DNA of 49,413 nt from Candidatus Endonucleibacter bathymodioli (GTDB lineage Bacteria > Pseudomonadota > Gammaproteobacteria > Pseudomonadales > Endozoicomonadaceae): the NCBI GenBank assembly GCA_030674915.1, contig JASXSV010000025.1:1-49413 (forward strand), read 5' to 3'. Of this stretch, positions 29,113 through 38,499 are shown in pieces. Every line of letters begins with the position of its first letter. The stretch's first letter is position 1. Both the position numbers and the translations under genes were made by a program. The notes beneath the pieces are model-generated. The model did no database searches, was not told the origin of the DNA, and was given only the letters and a program-made list of their open reading frames with translations.

Positions 29113-30831
29113 ATGTTTTGTGCTCTACTTAAGTGCTCGGTCAGATCATGTCATTTGATTGATGTATTATTGTTTTCTAGTATTGTTACAGGTATTTATA
29201 GTGGAGTTTGTTGTGCTGTTTTGAGAATAGATTCAAATAGTTTTGATGGTGCATCTGTAATTGATAGCGTTGATGAATCAAACAGTATCGTGCATGATGG
29301 TAACGTTCAAGACGATTCCAGTACCTATAAAGATTGTAGTATTCTAAATATTGTGGGTGATATGGATGACTCTGTTCTATTGGGTGTCATGAAATGTTTA
29401 CTACATATTGCGATTAAACATAATGATTATGATCTTATTAAAGCCTTGCAGTTAAGTGAAATGTCTAACTATGCAAGTAAAGAAAATGATGCTACTGCTC
29501 TGCAAGGTGCAGCTGTAAATAAACATTATATTATAGAATTTTTACGGGATAATATCCATACTGCTCCTTACGAATCAGAAGGAGGACTGCTAACTTGTGC
29601 AATTCCATTTGGTAATAATAAATTAATTGAACTCTTGATTGAATCTGGCGCTAAGGTTAATAGCCTTGATGCTGATCAATATATGCCTCTGCATACGGCA
29701 GTTAGGTATGGTGAGATTGAGATCGTCAAAATCTTACTAAATGCTGGCGCTGACGTCAACCATGAATGTCTGTCTATACATATACACAATGAGCCTAACC
29801 CAGTTCGAAAATTTTTTCTTCGTACCTGTAGAAAATTCATAACACCCTTGCATATATTAGCAATTGCATGTGATGATTTTGAGATGGTTAAAATATTGCT
29901 TGATAGAAAAGCTAATACTAATGATTGCTCTAAAGTTCACGATGTACTAGATGTGTTAGTGGGTATGGCAATTGATGTCAACTCTAATAATATTCTTACA
30001 GCACTGCTATCATCTAACGCACAAATGGATACACAAAAGATCTTCAGTGATACTAGGTTACAACATGCTGTTGCTAGATCGCGTAGCCCTGAAGTCATAG
30101 AAACTATCATTTCCCATGGAGATAAAAAGAGCACTAATATTAAATCCATTTGTCTGGATACCAAACTTCCCCTAGCAATTACAAATGAATATAATGATTT
30201 AGTGAAAGTATTAATAAATAATGGTGCGAATCCTAACTATATAAATATTCATGGAAATGGGCTGTTGCATATAGCAGCCTATGAGATTAAGAACAACAGA
30301 ATAATAAGTAGCAAAATTGTTGATATCTTTGAGTGCTTGATATCTGCGGGAGTGAATGTTAATTGTCAGACCCCATATGGCTTCACTGCATTGATGATTG
30401 TAGTTATGAAACCGTATTATGAAAACAGTGATACTCTAGATACGATTGAAAACATCATCAGTATGCTGCTGAGCAATGGTGCTGATATAAATATAACTGA
30501 TTCACTAGGGAATACTGCTTTGCATTATACCGCTCTAAATGGCTACCATGCCTATTCCTCATTGCTGTTGAAATATGGTGCTAATCGTGATATAAAAAGC
30601 CAGTATGGTATTACAGCAGCGCAATATGCAGGAACTGATTTGGTGACATCCACGATGATATCTGAGGCTCCATTTGTCGCAATGCAGCCCGCTAGGATGA
30701 AAACTATTGTGCGAAACAGTATACGCAGCCGGCTTATCGAGAATAGGACGGAGAAACAATCATTGAGTAAGATGATCAGTGCGTTGGGGTTACCAGAAAT
30801 AATTCGTGATTTCCTCCGTAACCCTATGTAG
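29113..30831 (+). CDS. Ankyrin array gene 4, SOCS-box-like C-terminus (mosaic)
   Basis: A 572-aa protein whose three parts have different closest relatives. The first 60 residues and leader match gene 2. The middle (KFITPLHILAIACDDFEMVK, LDVLVGMAIDVNSNN, MDTQKIFSDTRLQ) matches gene 1. The last 45 residues and 3' flank match gene 7 almost to the base (RMKTIVRNSIRSRL, LGLPEIIRDFLRNPM). This is the clearest sign of recombination within the array. ATG 29113 follows GGAGAAAGTTAT. Confidence 0.9.
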   Translation: MFCALLKCSVRSCHLIDVLLFSSIVTGIYSGVCCAVLRIDSNSFDGASVIDSVDESNSIVHDGNVQDDSSTYKDCSILNIVGDMDDSVLLGVMKCLLHIAIKHNDYDLIKALQLSEMSNYASKENDATALQGAAVNKHYIIEFLRDNIHTAPYESEGGLLTCAIPFGNNKLIELLIESGAKVNSLDADQYMPLHTAVRYGEIEIVKILLNAGADVNHECLSIHIHNEPNPVRKFFLRTCRKFITPLHILAIACDDFEMVKILLDRKANTNDCSKVHDVLDVLVGMAIDVNSNNILTALLSSNAQMDTQKIFSDTRLQHAVARSRSPEVIETIISHGDKKSTNIKSICLDTKLPLAITNEYNDLVKVLINNGANPNYINIHGNGLLHIAAYEIKNNRIISSKIVDIFECLISAGVNVNCQTPYGFTALMIVVMKPYYENSDTLDTIENIISMLLSNGADINITDSLGNTALHYTALNGYHAYSSLLLKYGANRDIKSQYGITAAQYAGTDLVTSTMISEAPFVAMQPARMKTIVRNSIRSRLIENRTEKQSLSKMISALGLPEIIRDFLRNPM

Positions 30832-31416
30832 CAAGAATAGGGCATCTTAATCTTCGCTGGCACAATCTCAGAATTACCAAAATGTAAGTTATAGCACCAG
30901 CTCCAAATATCTTTTATTATGAGTATTAGTTATTTTAGGTTTCACGTTAAAGAACAGGGCATGTGCAAAAAATATTTGGATTTGCAACATGGAGAACAAT
31001 GAGCTAGATCCTAAGTGTTTAATAGTTATCTTTTATAACCATTCTAATACCCATAGCAGCCTGCAGATATGTAATGGTAGAGATGCTCATGCAACCTTAC
31101 GCTATTTATAATTGAAGAACGAAGAACGAATGATAATGGGGTTGTGAGTTGTCTTAGATTAGGGAAAATGGTCATAGAAGAGGTAATTATTACTATGGAA
31201 ATTTAAATAAATAGCATGTTTCTTAAGGCTTTTCAATTCCACACTACTAAGGTATATGCTCATTTCCCTTACTAACTCACTCTCAAGCTAGTATATATAT
31301 TGATCTCCTTTCGTTTGTAGACTAACATACGCATTGAATGGTATTTGGCATACATTTTAATGTCTATTACATTTATTGTTTTAACCAATCTTTACATTTA
31401 TATTGGAGAAAGTTAT
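30832..31416. repeat. Array leader repeat (copy 5)
   Basis: A spacer of 585 bp. It retains an extra segment (about 31090-31215, AATGATAATGGGGTTGTGAG to AATAGCATGTTTC) seen also in copies 1 and 8 but missing from copies 2 and 4. The final leader before ATG 31417 is again almost identical to copy 2. Confidence 0.7.
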
Positions 31417-33129
31417 ATGTTTTGTGCTCTACTTAAGTGTTCGGTAAGATCATGTCATTTGATTTATGTATTATTGTTTTCTAGTATTGTTGCAGGTATT
31501 TATAGTGGAGTTTGTTGTGCTGTTTTGAGAACGGATTCAAATAGTTTTGATGGTGCATCTTTAATTGATAGCGTTGATGAATCAAACAGTATAGTGCATG
31601 ATGGTGACGTTCAAGACGATTCCAGTATCTATAAAGACTGTAGTATTCTACGCATTGTGGGTGATATGGATGACTCTGTTCTATTGAATGCCATGCAGTG
31701 TTTGCTGAATATTGCGAAGAAACATAATGATGATGGTCTTATTAAATCCTTGCAGTTAAGTGAAATGTCTAACTATGCGAGTAAAGGAAATGATGCTACT
31801 GCTCTGCAAGGTGCAGCTGTAAATCATGATCACCTTATAAAATTTTTGCGGGATAATATCAATACCTCTACTTACGAACCAGGAGGAGGACTGCTAACTT
31901 GTGCAATTCCATTTGGTAATAATAAATTAATTGAACTCTTGATTGAATCTGGCACTAAAGTTGATAGCCTTGATACTGATCAATATATGCCGCTGCATAA
32001 GGCAGTTAGGTATGGTGAGATTGAGATCGTAAAAATATTACTAAATGCTGGCGCTGACGCCAACTATGAGGGCCTGTCTAAGCATATACGAAATGAGTCT
32101 GACTCGATTCTAAGAACTATTTGTGCTAATCCTGGGAAGTTCATAACGCCGTTACAGATAGCAATTTTATGTGATGATTTTGAGACAGTTAAAGTATTAC
32201 TTGATAGAAAAGCCAACCCTAATTGTTGCATTAAAGGACAAGATTCACCATTATATATGGCAGTTAATGTAGACTCTAATAATATTCTTACAGCACTGCT
32301 ATCAGCTGGCGCAGAAATAAATATAAAAGACTGCTGGAATAGCAATATATTGCAATATGCTGTCTCTATGTCGCGTAGCCCTGATATCATCAAAACTATA
32401 ATTTCCTATGGAGATCAATATATTATTGAACGTGAATCAGTTTTTCATGAGACCCCACTGAGCATAGCAATTAGAAATGAATCTAATGTTTTAGTGAATA
32501 CCTTAATAAATAATGGTGCAAATACTAACTATAGACATGATGATGGAACTATACCATTGTGTATAGCAACCTATGGGGTTTGTGGTGTAAACATAATAGG
32601 TAGAAAAATGGTTGATATCTTTGAGATCTTGATCTCTGCGGGAGGGAATGTTAATTGTCAGGACCAATGTGGATTAACCCCATTGATGATTATAGTTAAT
32701 AAGGATAGTTATGTATATGAGAATAATAATTCGATCGTCACGATTAAACTTATCTTCAATATGCTGCTGAGAAATAGTGCTGATATAAATATGATTGATA
32801 AAAAAGGGAATACTGCTTTGCATTATGCCGCTAAAAAAGGCATCTCTTACTTCATTTCATTGCTGCTGCACTATGGTGCTAAGCGTAATATCAAAAACCG
32901 TAATGGGTTGACAGCAGTAGAGTGTGCACTGTCTGATAATATATTCACGACGATATCTAATGCCCCATTTGTCGCAATGCAGCCAGCCAGGATGAAAACT
33001 ATTGCACGAAACAGTATACGCAGCCTGATTATAGAGAAGAAACAGGCGAAACAATCATTGAATAATATGATCAGTACGTTGAAGTTACCAAAAATAATTC
33101 GTGATTTCCTCTTTTACCCCCTAGATTGA
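31417..33129 (+). CDS. Ankyrin array gene 5, SOCS-box-like C-terminus, 3' end altered at an IS30 junction
   Basis: A 570-aa protein. The N-terminus is of the common type with small changes (TSTYEPGGGLL instead of TAPYESEGGLL). The central repeats contain KFITPLQIAILCDDFETVKV and NPNCCIKGQDSPLYMAVNVD. The tail has RMKTIARNSIRSLI and LKLPKIIRDFL but finishes FYPLD rather than NPM/NPI. The usual TAGCAAGAATAG flank is absent because IS30 debris begins within a few bases of the stop. The SOCS-like core is still complete. Confidence 0.9.
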   Translation: MFCALLKCSVRSCHLIYVLLFSSIVAGIYSGVCCAVLRTDSNSFDGASLIDSVDESNSIVHDGDVQDDSSIYKDCSILRIVGDMDDSVLLNAMQCLLNIAKKHNDDGLIKSLQLSEMSNYASKGNDATALQGAAVNHDHLIKFLRDNINTSTYEPGGGLLTCAIPFGNNKLIELLIESGTKVDSLDTDQYMPLHKAVRYGEIEIVKILLNAGADANYEGLSKHIRNESDSILRTICANPGKFITPLQIAILCDDFETVKVLLDRKANPNCCIKGQDSPLYMAVNVDSNNILTALLSAGAEINIKDCWNSNILQYAVSMSRSPDIIKTIISYGDQYIIERESVFHETPLSIAIRNESNVLVNTLINNGANTNYRHDDGTIPLCIATYGVCGVNIIGRKMVDIFEILISAGGNVNCQDQCGLTPLMIIVNKDSYVYENNNSIVTIKLIFNMLLRNSADINMIDKKGNTALHYAAKKGISYFISLLLHYGAKRNIKNRNGLTAVECALSDNIFTTISNAPFVAMQPARMKTIARNSIRSLIIEKKQAKQSLNNMISTLKLPKIIRDFLFYPLD

Positions 33130-33681
33130 CAGCATAAGTGACAAGATACCACTTTTGAACGCGTACGGTATCAACCTTTCAGGAACTAATATCCTCATTC
33201 TGGTCAACATGATTAGGACGTTTAACAATGTATGCGTGGTTAGGGAGCAAGAGATCTCCAGTATCAATAACCTTATGCTTAAGATAACTCTTTCCTTTTC
33301 GCTGGAGAAAGTAATACCACATATTTTGCCTGTCAAGGCGGTAGATCGTTTGGTGGCTAATGGCCTCGGGAAAAGGTTCTAAGATTAGAAGTCCTGTAAT
33401 TTGCTCTGGCGTATAGCCCAAGACGAACTGAGCTTTTTCTTGCCGACTCACTGGGTCAGCTCTTTTGTGAAACTTAGCGGCCCACTTGCGCAACTGTAAA
33501 CTGTTTTTATAAGCAATATCAGTTCTATAGGTATTAGGATGGCAGCGTTTTAGCTCTAGGGATATGGTCGTGTTTGAGTAGCAATCCTCTTGCCAATCTT
33601 ACATGCAGAAAAATCGAGTTCACAGAGAGATCGAACCTTGTATCGTTCAGCCAGAGTTAACTGCTTATAATGGTTCTCCAT
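33130..33681 (-). pseudogene. Degenerate IS30-family transposase, N-terminal half
   Basis: The minus strand from ATG 33681 reads MENHYKQLTLAERYKVRSLC, the IS30 N-terminal helix-turn-helix start. After a broken stretch, an open frame (33179-33493) carries GYTPEQITGLL, AISHQTIY and KRPNHVDQ, the central IS30 region before the DDE core. It is cut off near 33130 by the end of ankyrin gene 5, so the catalytic half is missing. Confidence 0.8.
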
Positions 33682-34311
33682 GTAGCCACCTGTTTATGTG
33701 AAAACTATAGCCTGCGAGCAGCTGGCTCTAAAATCCATTCCAAGTGTGTCGGTTATTGTGGAAATCTAGGCAACTTAGGGTTATGTAAGGGCCGAATGGT
33801 GTTAATGCTTATATACTTTGCCAAGCCTTACGCTATTTATAGTTGAAAAACTAATGATGTAGCTAATAGAATTATGAGTTGCCATTGAGCAGGAGAAATG
33901 GTCTTAGCAGAGCGGGATTGTAGCTATGAAACTGTAAATAAATAGCCTGTTTGGTAAGGCTTGGTAATCTAACACTGTTAAGGAGCCTCTGATTAAAGCC
34001 ACTTTCGTAATCCCCGCGGAGGCGTGGGTCCAGCAAAATCAATACCTTATAGATTCCTTCCTGTGCGAGAATAACCTTGTTCAGAGCTTCCTTAAGGTAC
34101 CCCCATCCCTCTTGAAGGAGTGGTTAGTAGCTGACTGTTCTATCATTCATTCCCACTTATCTGCTATAATCGCAGACGCATGAGCTTCCTTTGTTTGTCG
34201 ACAACCAACTCCTTACTCCTTGCTCCTTGCTCCTTGAATGGTCGATATCATATTGGGATGTCTGCACTTATTGTTTTGACCTGGTAGTACGCTTCTATTG
34301 GAGAAAATTAT
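33682..34311. other. Intergenic with little array homology and a 7-bp tandem repeat
   Basis: Only scattered blocks of the usual array leader are present (for example TTACGCTATTTATAGTTGAA near 33830 and AAATAAATAGCCTGTTT near 33935). The rest (about 34000-34200) is unlike other spacers. Four 7-bp units (CTCCTTA then three CTCCTTG) lie at 34209-34236. A GGAGAAAATT ribosome-binding site precedes gene 6. No gene seen. Confidence 0.5.
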
Positions 34312-36012
34312 ATGTTTTTTGCTCTACTTAAGAGTTCGGCCAGACTATGTCACTTGTTTGATGTATTATTGTTTTGTAGTATTGTTACAGGTATTTATAG
34401 TGGAGGCTGTTGTGCTGCTTGGAGAATGGATTCAAATAGTTCTGACGATGCATCTTTAATTAATAGAGGTGATGAATCAAACAGTATAGTGCATGATTGT
34501 GGCGTTCAAGACGATTCCAGTACCTATAAAGATTTTAGTACTATAGGTGAAACGGTTGGCTCTGTTCTATTGGATGCCATGCTATGTTTACTGGATATTG
34601 CGAGTAAACATAATGATGATGATCTTATTAAAGCCTTGCAGTTAAGTGAAGTCTATAACTATATGAGTAAAGAAAATGAGGTTAGTGATCTGCAAGGTGC
34701 ATATTTAGATTATGATTATGTTATAAAATTTTTGCGGGATAATATCCATACCGCTCCTTACGAGTTAGCAGGAGGACTGCTAACTTGTGCAATTCCATTT
34801 GGCAATAATAAATTAATTGAACTCTTGATTGAATCTGGCGCTAAGGTAAATATCCTTGATGCTAATAAATATATGCCGCTGCATAAGTCAGTTAGGTATG
34901 GTGAGATTGAGCTCGTCAAAATCTTGCTAAATGCTGGCGCTGACGTAAACCAGAAGTGCCTATCAATACATATACATAATACTGACTCGATTCGAAAAAC
35001 TTTTCACCCTATTCCTGGGGAGTTTGTAACACCATTGCGTATAGCAATTTTATGTGATGATTTTGAGATAGTTAAAGTATTGCTTGATAAAAAAGCTAAT
35101 CCTAATGATTGCATAGAAAATCACATTACACCATTGGGAATGGCAGTTACAGCTGACTCTAGTAATATTGTTACAGAACTACTATTAGCTGGCGCAGAAA
35201 TGAATATAACAAACTGCTGGAATGGTAATATATTGCAATATGCTGTTGCTATATCAAGTAGCCTTGAAGTCATAAAAACTATAATTATCAATGGAGATAC
35301 AGATAGTATTGATCATGAATCCTTATTTGGCTATAACCCACTGAGTATAGCAATTATGAATGAATCTAATGATTCAGTGAAAGTCTTAATAAATAATGGT
35401 GCGAATCCTAACTATAGACATACTAATGGAAATATGCCGTTGCATATAGCAGCGCAGATAGCAGCCGATAGGGTTGATCGAAAAAGAATAATAGATAGGA
35501 AAATTGTTGATATATTTGAGATATTGATATCTGAGGGAGTGAATGTTAATTGTCAGAACCGATATGGCTTAACCACATTGATGACTCTAGTTAAGAAACC
35601 TCATTATTTAGATGGAAATAATGATACGATTAAACTTATCATCAGTATGCTGCTGAGCAATGGTGCTGATATAAATATGATGAATAAAAAAGGGAATACT
35701 GCTTTGCATTATGCCACTAAAAATGGCAACTCTGACTTAGTTGCATTGCTGTTGGACTATGGTGCTAAGCGTGATATCAAAAACCGTGATGGGTTAACAG
35801 CAGTAGAGTGTGCACTGACTGATAATATATCCACAATGATGTCTGAGGCTTCCGTAGTGACAATGCAGCCCGCTAGGATGAAAACTATTGCGCGAAACAC
35901 TATACGCATCCTACTTCTCGAGAAGAGGCAGGCGAAACAATCATTGAGTAAGATGATCAGTGAGTTGGAGTTACCAGAAATAATTAATGCTTTCCTCTTT
36001 GCCCCTATATAG
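34312..36012 (+). CDS. Ankyrin array gene 6, SOCS-box-like C-terminus
   Basis: A 566-aa protein starting MFFALLKSSARLCHLFDV, with GGAGAAAATT upstream. The linker is the most diverged of genes 1-7 (INRGDESNS, a gap at TIGETVGSVLLD). The central repeats match gene 3 (FVTPLRIAILCDDFEIVKV, NPNDCIENHITPLGMAVTAD). The tail has RMKTIARNTIRILL and LELPEIINAFLFAPI, where Ala replaces the Asp usually found before the final Phe-Leu. Confidence 0.9.
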   Translation: MFFALLKSSARLCHLFDVLLFCSIVTGIYSGGCCAAWRMDSNSSDDASLINRGDESNSIVHDCGVQDDSSTYKDFSTIGETVGSVLLDAMLCLLDIASKHNDDDLIKALQLSEVYNYMSKENEVSDLQGAYLDYDYVIKFLRDNIHTAPYELAGGLLTCAIPFGNNKLIELLIESGAKVNILDANKYMPLHKSVRYGEIELVKILLNAGADVNQKCLSIHIHNTDSIRKTFHPIPGEFVTPLRIAILCDDFEIVKVLLDKKANPNDCIENHITPLGMAVTADSSNIVTELLLAGAEMNITNCWNGNILQYAVAISSSLEVIKTIIINGDTDSIDHESLFGYNPLSIAIMNESNDSVKVLINNGANPNYRHTNGNMPLHIAAQIAADRVDRKRIIDRKIVDIFEILISEGVNVNCQNRYGLTTLMTLVKKPHYLDGNNDTIKLIISMLLSNGADINMMNKKGNTALHYATKNGNSDLVALLLDYGAKRDIKNRDGLTAVECALTDNISTMMSEASVVTMQPARMKTIARNTIRILLLEKRQAKQSLSKMISELELPEIINAFLFAPI

Positions 36013-36184
36013 CAAGAATAAGACATTTTAATCTTCTCTGGACAATCTCATAATTACCAAAATGTACGTTATAGCACCCAGGACAGGTGCCTTTTATTAT
36101 GAGGAATGGTATCTGGCATACATTGTAATGTCTATTACATTTATTTTTTTAACCAATCTTTACATTTATATTGGAGAAAGTTAT

Positions 36185-37897
36185 ATGTTTTGTGCTCTAC
36201 TTAAGTGTTCGGTCAGATCATGTCATTTGATTTATGTATTATTGTTTTGTAGTATTGTTACAGGTATTTATAGTGGAGTTTGTTGTGCTGTTTTGAGAAT
36301 AGATTCAAATAGTTTTGATGGTGCATATGTAATTGATAGCGTTGATGAATCAAACAGTATAGTGCATGATGGTGACGTTCAAGATGATTCCAGTACCTGT
36401 GAAAATTTTAGTATTCTAAGCATTGTGGATGATATGGATGACTCTGCTCTATTGAATGCCATGCTGTGTTTACTGAATATTGCGCAGAAACATAATGATG
36501 ACGATCTTATTAAAGCCTTGCAGTTAAGTGAAATGTCTAACTATGCGAGTAAAGAAAATGATGTTACTGCTCTGCAAGGTGCAGATTCAAATCATGATTA
36601 TGTTATAAAATTTTTACGGGATAATATCCATACTGCTCCTTACGAATCAGAAGGAGGACTGCTAACTTGTGCAATTCCATTTGGTAATAATAAATTAATT
36701 GAACTCTTGATTGAATCTGGCGCTAAGGTTAATAGCCTTAATGTTGATCAATATATGCCACTGCATAAGGCCGTTAGGTCTGGTGAGATTGAGATAGTCA
36801 AAATCTTACTAAATGCTGGCGCTGACGTCAACCATGAATGTCTGTCTATACATATACTGACTGATCCTGACTCCTCTTTTCTAAAAACTTTTTGTGCTAT
36901 TTCTGATGCACTCATAACACCATTGCAGTTAGCAATTGCATGTGATGATTTTGAGATAATTAAAGTATTGATTAATAGAAAAGCTAATCCTAATTATTGT
37001 ATTAAAGGTAAATATACACCTGTGCAAATGGCAGTTTCTGCAAACTCAAACAATATTCTTACAGCGCTGCTATCAGCTGGCGCAGAAGCAAATATAGAAA
37101 TACCCCAGTATGCTAGCATATTGCATTATGCTGTTTGTATATTTAGTAGCCCTGAAATCATCGAAACTATAATACGCAATGTAAAATCTAATATCATTAA
37201 TATGGAATCCATTGTTAACGATACCACCCCACTAGGCATGGCAATTCTAGATGTATCTAATGATTTAGTGAGAGTCTTAATAAATAATGGTGCGAATCCT
37301 AATTATAGTAATCTTGGACGTAGACCGTTGAGTAGTGCAGCCCATCGGCTTAATAGAGAAAGGGATAATGGAAAAGTAATAAATAGCAAAAATATTGATA
37401 TATTTGAGTGTTTGTTATCTGCAGGAGCGTATATTAATCATCAGAACAAACATGGCGTGACCGCATTGATGATAATAGTTCATAAACAGTATTATTTAAA
37501 TGATAAGGATGCGATTAAACAGATCATCAGTATGCTGCTGAGCAATGGTGCTGATATAAATATGATTGATAAAAGAGGGAATACTGCTTTGCATTATGCT
37601 GCTGAACACGGCCACTCTGACTTCGCTGCATTGCTGTTGGACTATGGTGCTAAGCGTGATATCAAAAACTGTGATGGGTTGACGGCAGTAGAGTTGGCAA
37701 TATCTGATGAAATATCCACGATGATATCTAATGCTCAATTTGTTGCAATGCAGCCAGATAGGATGAAAACTATTGTGCGAAACAGTATACGCAGCCGGCT
37801 TATCGAGAATAGGACGGAGAAACAATCATTGAGTAAGATGATCAGTGCGTTGGGGTTACCAGAAATAATTCGTGATTCCCTCCGTAACCCTATGTAG
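36185..37897 (+). CDS. Ankyrin array gene 7, SOCS-box-like C-terminus
   Basis: A 570-aa protein from ATG 36185. The open frame runs back to 36062, but that part is array leader, and the spacer to gene 6 is only 172 bp, the shortest in the array, lacking the GGGCTTGTGC block. The middle repeats are its own (LITPLQLAIACDDFEIIKVL, NPNYCIKGKYTPVQMAVSAN). The tail equals gene 4 except RDSLRNP, where Ser replaces the conserved Phe, and PDRMKT for PARMKT; the Ser change may weaken the SOCS-like end. Close spacing could allow co-transcription with gene 6. Confidence 0.9.
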   Translation: MFCALLKCSVRSCHLIYVLLFCSIVTGIYSGVCCAVLRIDSNSFDGAYVIDSVDESNSIVHDGDVQDDSSTCENFSILSIVDDMDDSALLNAMLCLLNIAQKHNDDDLIKALQLSEMSNYASKENDVTALQGADSNHDYVIKFLRDNIHTAPYESEGGLLTCAIPFGNNKLIELLIESGAKVNSLNVDQYMPLHKAVRSGEIEIVKILLNAGADVNHECLSIHILTDPDSSFLKTFCAISDALITPLQLAIACDDFEIIKVLINRKANPNYCIKGKYTPVQMAVSANSNNILTALLSAGAEANIEIPQYASILHYAVCIFSSPEIIETIIRNVKSNIINMESIVNDTTPLGMAILDVSNDLVRVLINNGANPNYSNLGRRPLSSAAHRLNRERDNGKVINSKNIDIFECLLSAGAYINHQNKHGVTALMIIVHKQYYLNDKDAIKQIISMLLSNGADINMIDKRGNTALHYAAEHGHSDFAALLLDYGAKRDIKNCDGLTAVELAISDEISTMISNAQFVAMQPDRMKTIVRNSIRSRLIENRTEKQSLSKMISALGLPEIIRDSLRNPM

Positions 37898-38499
37898 CAA
37901 GAATAGGGCATCTTAATCTTCGCTGGCACAATCTCAGAATTACCAAAATGTAAGTTATAGCACCAGCTCCAAATATCTTTTATTATGAGTATTAGTTATT
38001 TTAGGTTTCACGTTAAAGAACAGGGCTTGTCCAAAAAATATTTGGATTTGCAACATGGAGAACAATGAGCTAGGCCCTGAGTATTGAATAGTTATCTTTT
38101 ACAGCTAAAACTCTGCCATTCTAATACCCATAGCAGCCTGCAGATATGTAATGGTAGAGATGCTCATGCAACCTTACGCTAGTTATAATTGAAGAACGAA
38201 GAACGAATGATAATGCTAATGGGGTTGTGAGTTGTCTTAGATTAGGGAAAATGGTCATAGCAGAGGTAATTGTTACTATAAAAATTTAAAAAAATAGTTT
38301 CGTAAGGCTTTGCAACTCCACACTGCTAAGGTATATGCTCATTTCCCTTACTAACTCACCCTCAAGCTAGTATATACATATATTGATCTTCTTTCGTTTG
38401 TCGACTAACATGAGCATTGAATGGTATCTAGCATACATTTTAATATCTATTGCGTTTGTTATTTGAACCAATCTCTACATTTATATTGGAGAAAGTTAT
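37898..38499. repeat. Array leader repeat (copy 8)
   Basis: The first 150 bp match the 3' flank of gene 4 nearly base for base (30832-30980). Later parts match copy 5, with the final leader more diverged (TTGATCTTCTTTCGTTTGTC). A GGAGAAAGTTAT ribosome-binding site precedes ATG 38500. Confidence 0.7.

Noticed and set aside
33155..33382. Plus-strand 75-aa ORF after array gene 5
   Set aside because: Antisense to an IS30 transposase fragment with clear family motifs on the other strand.
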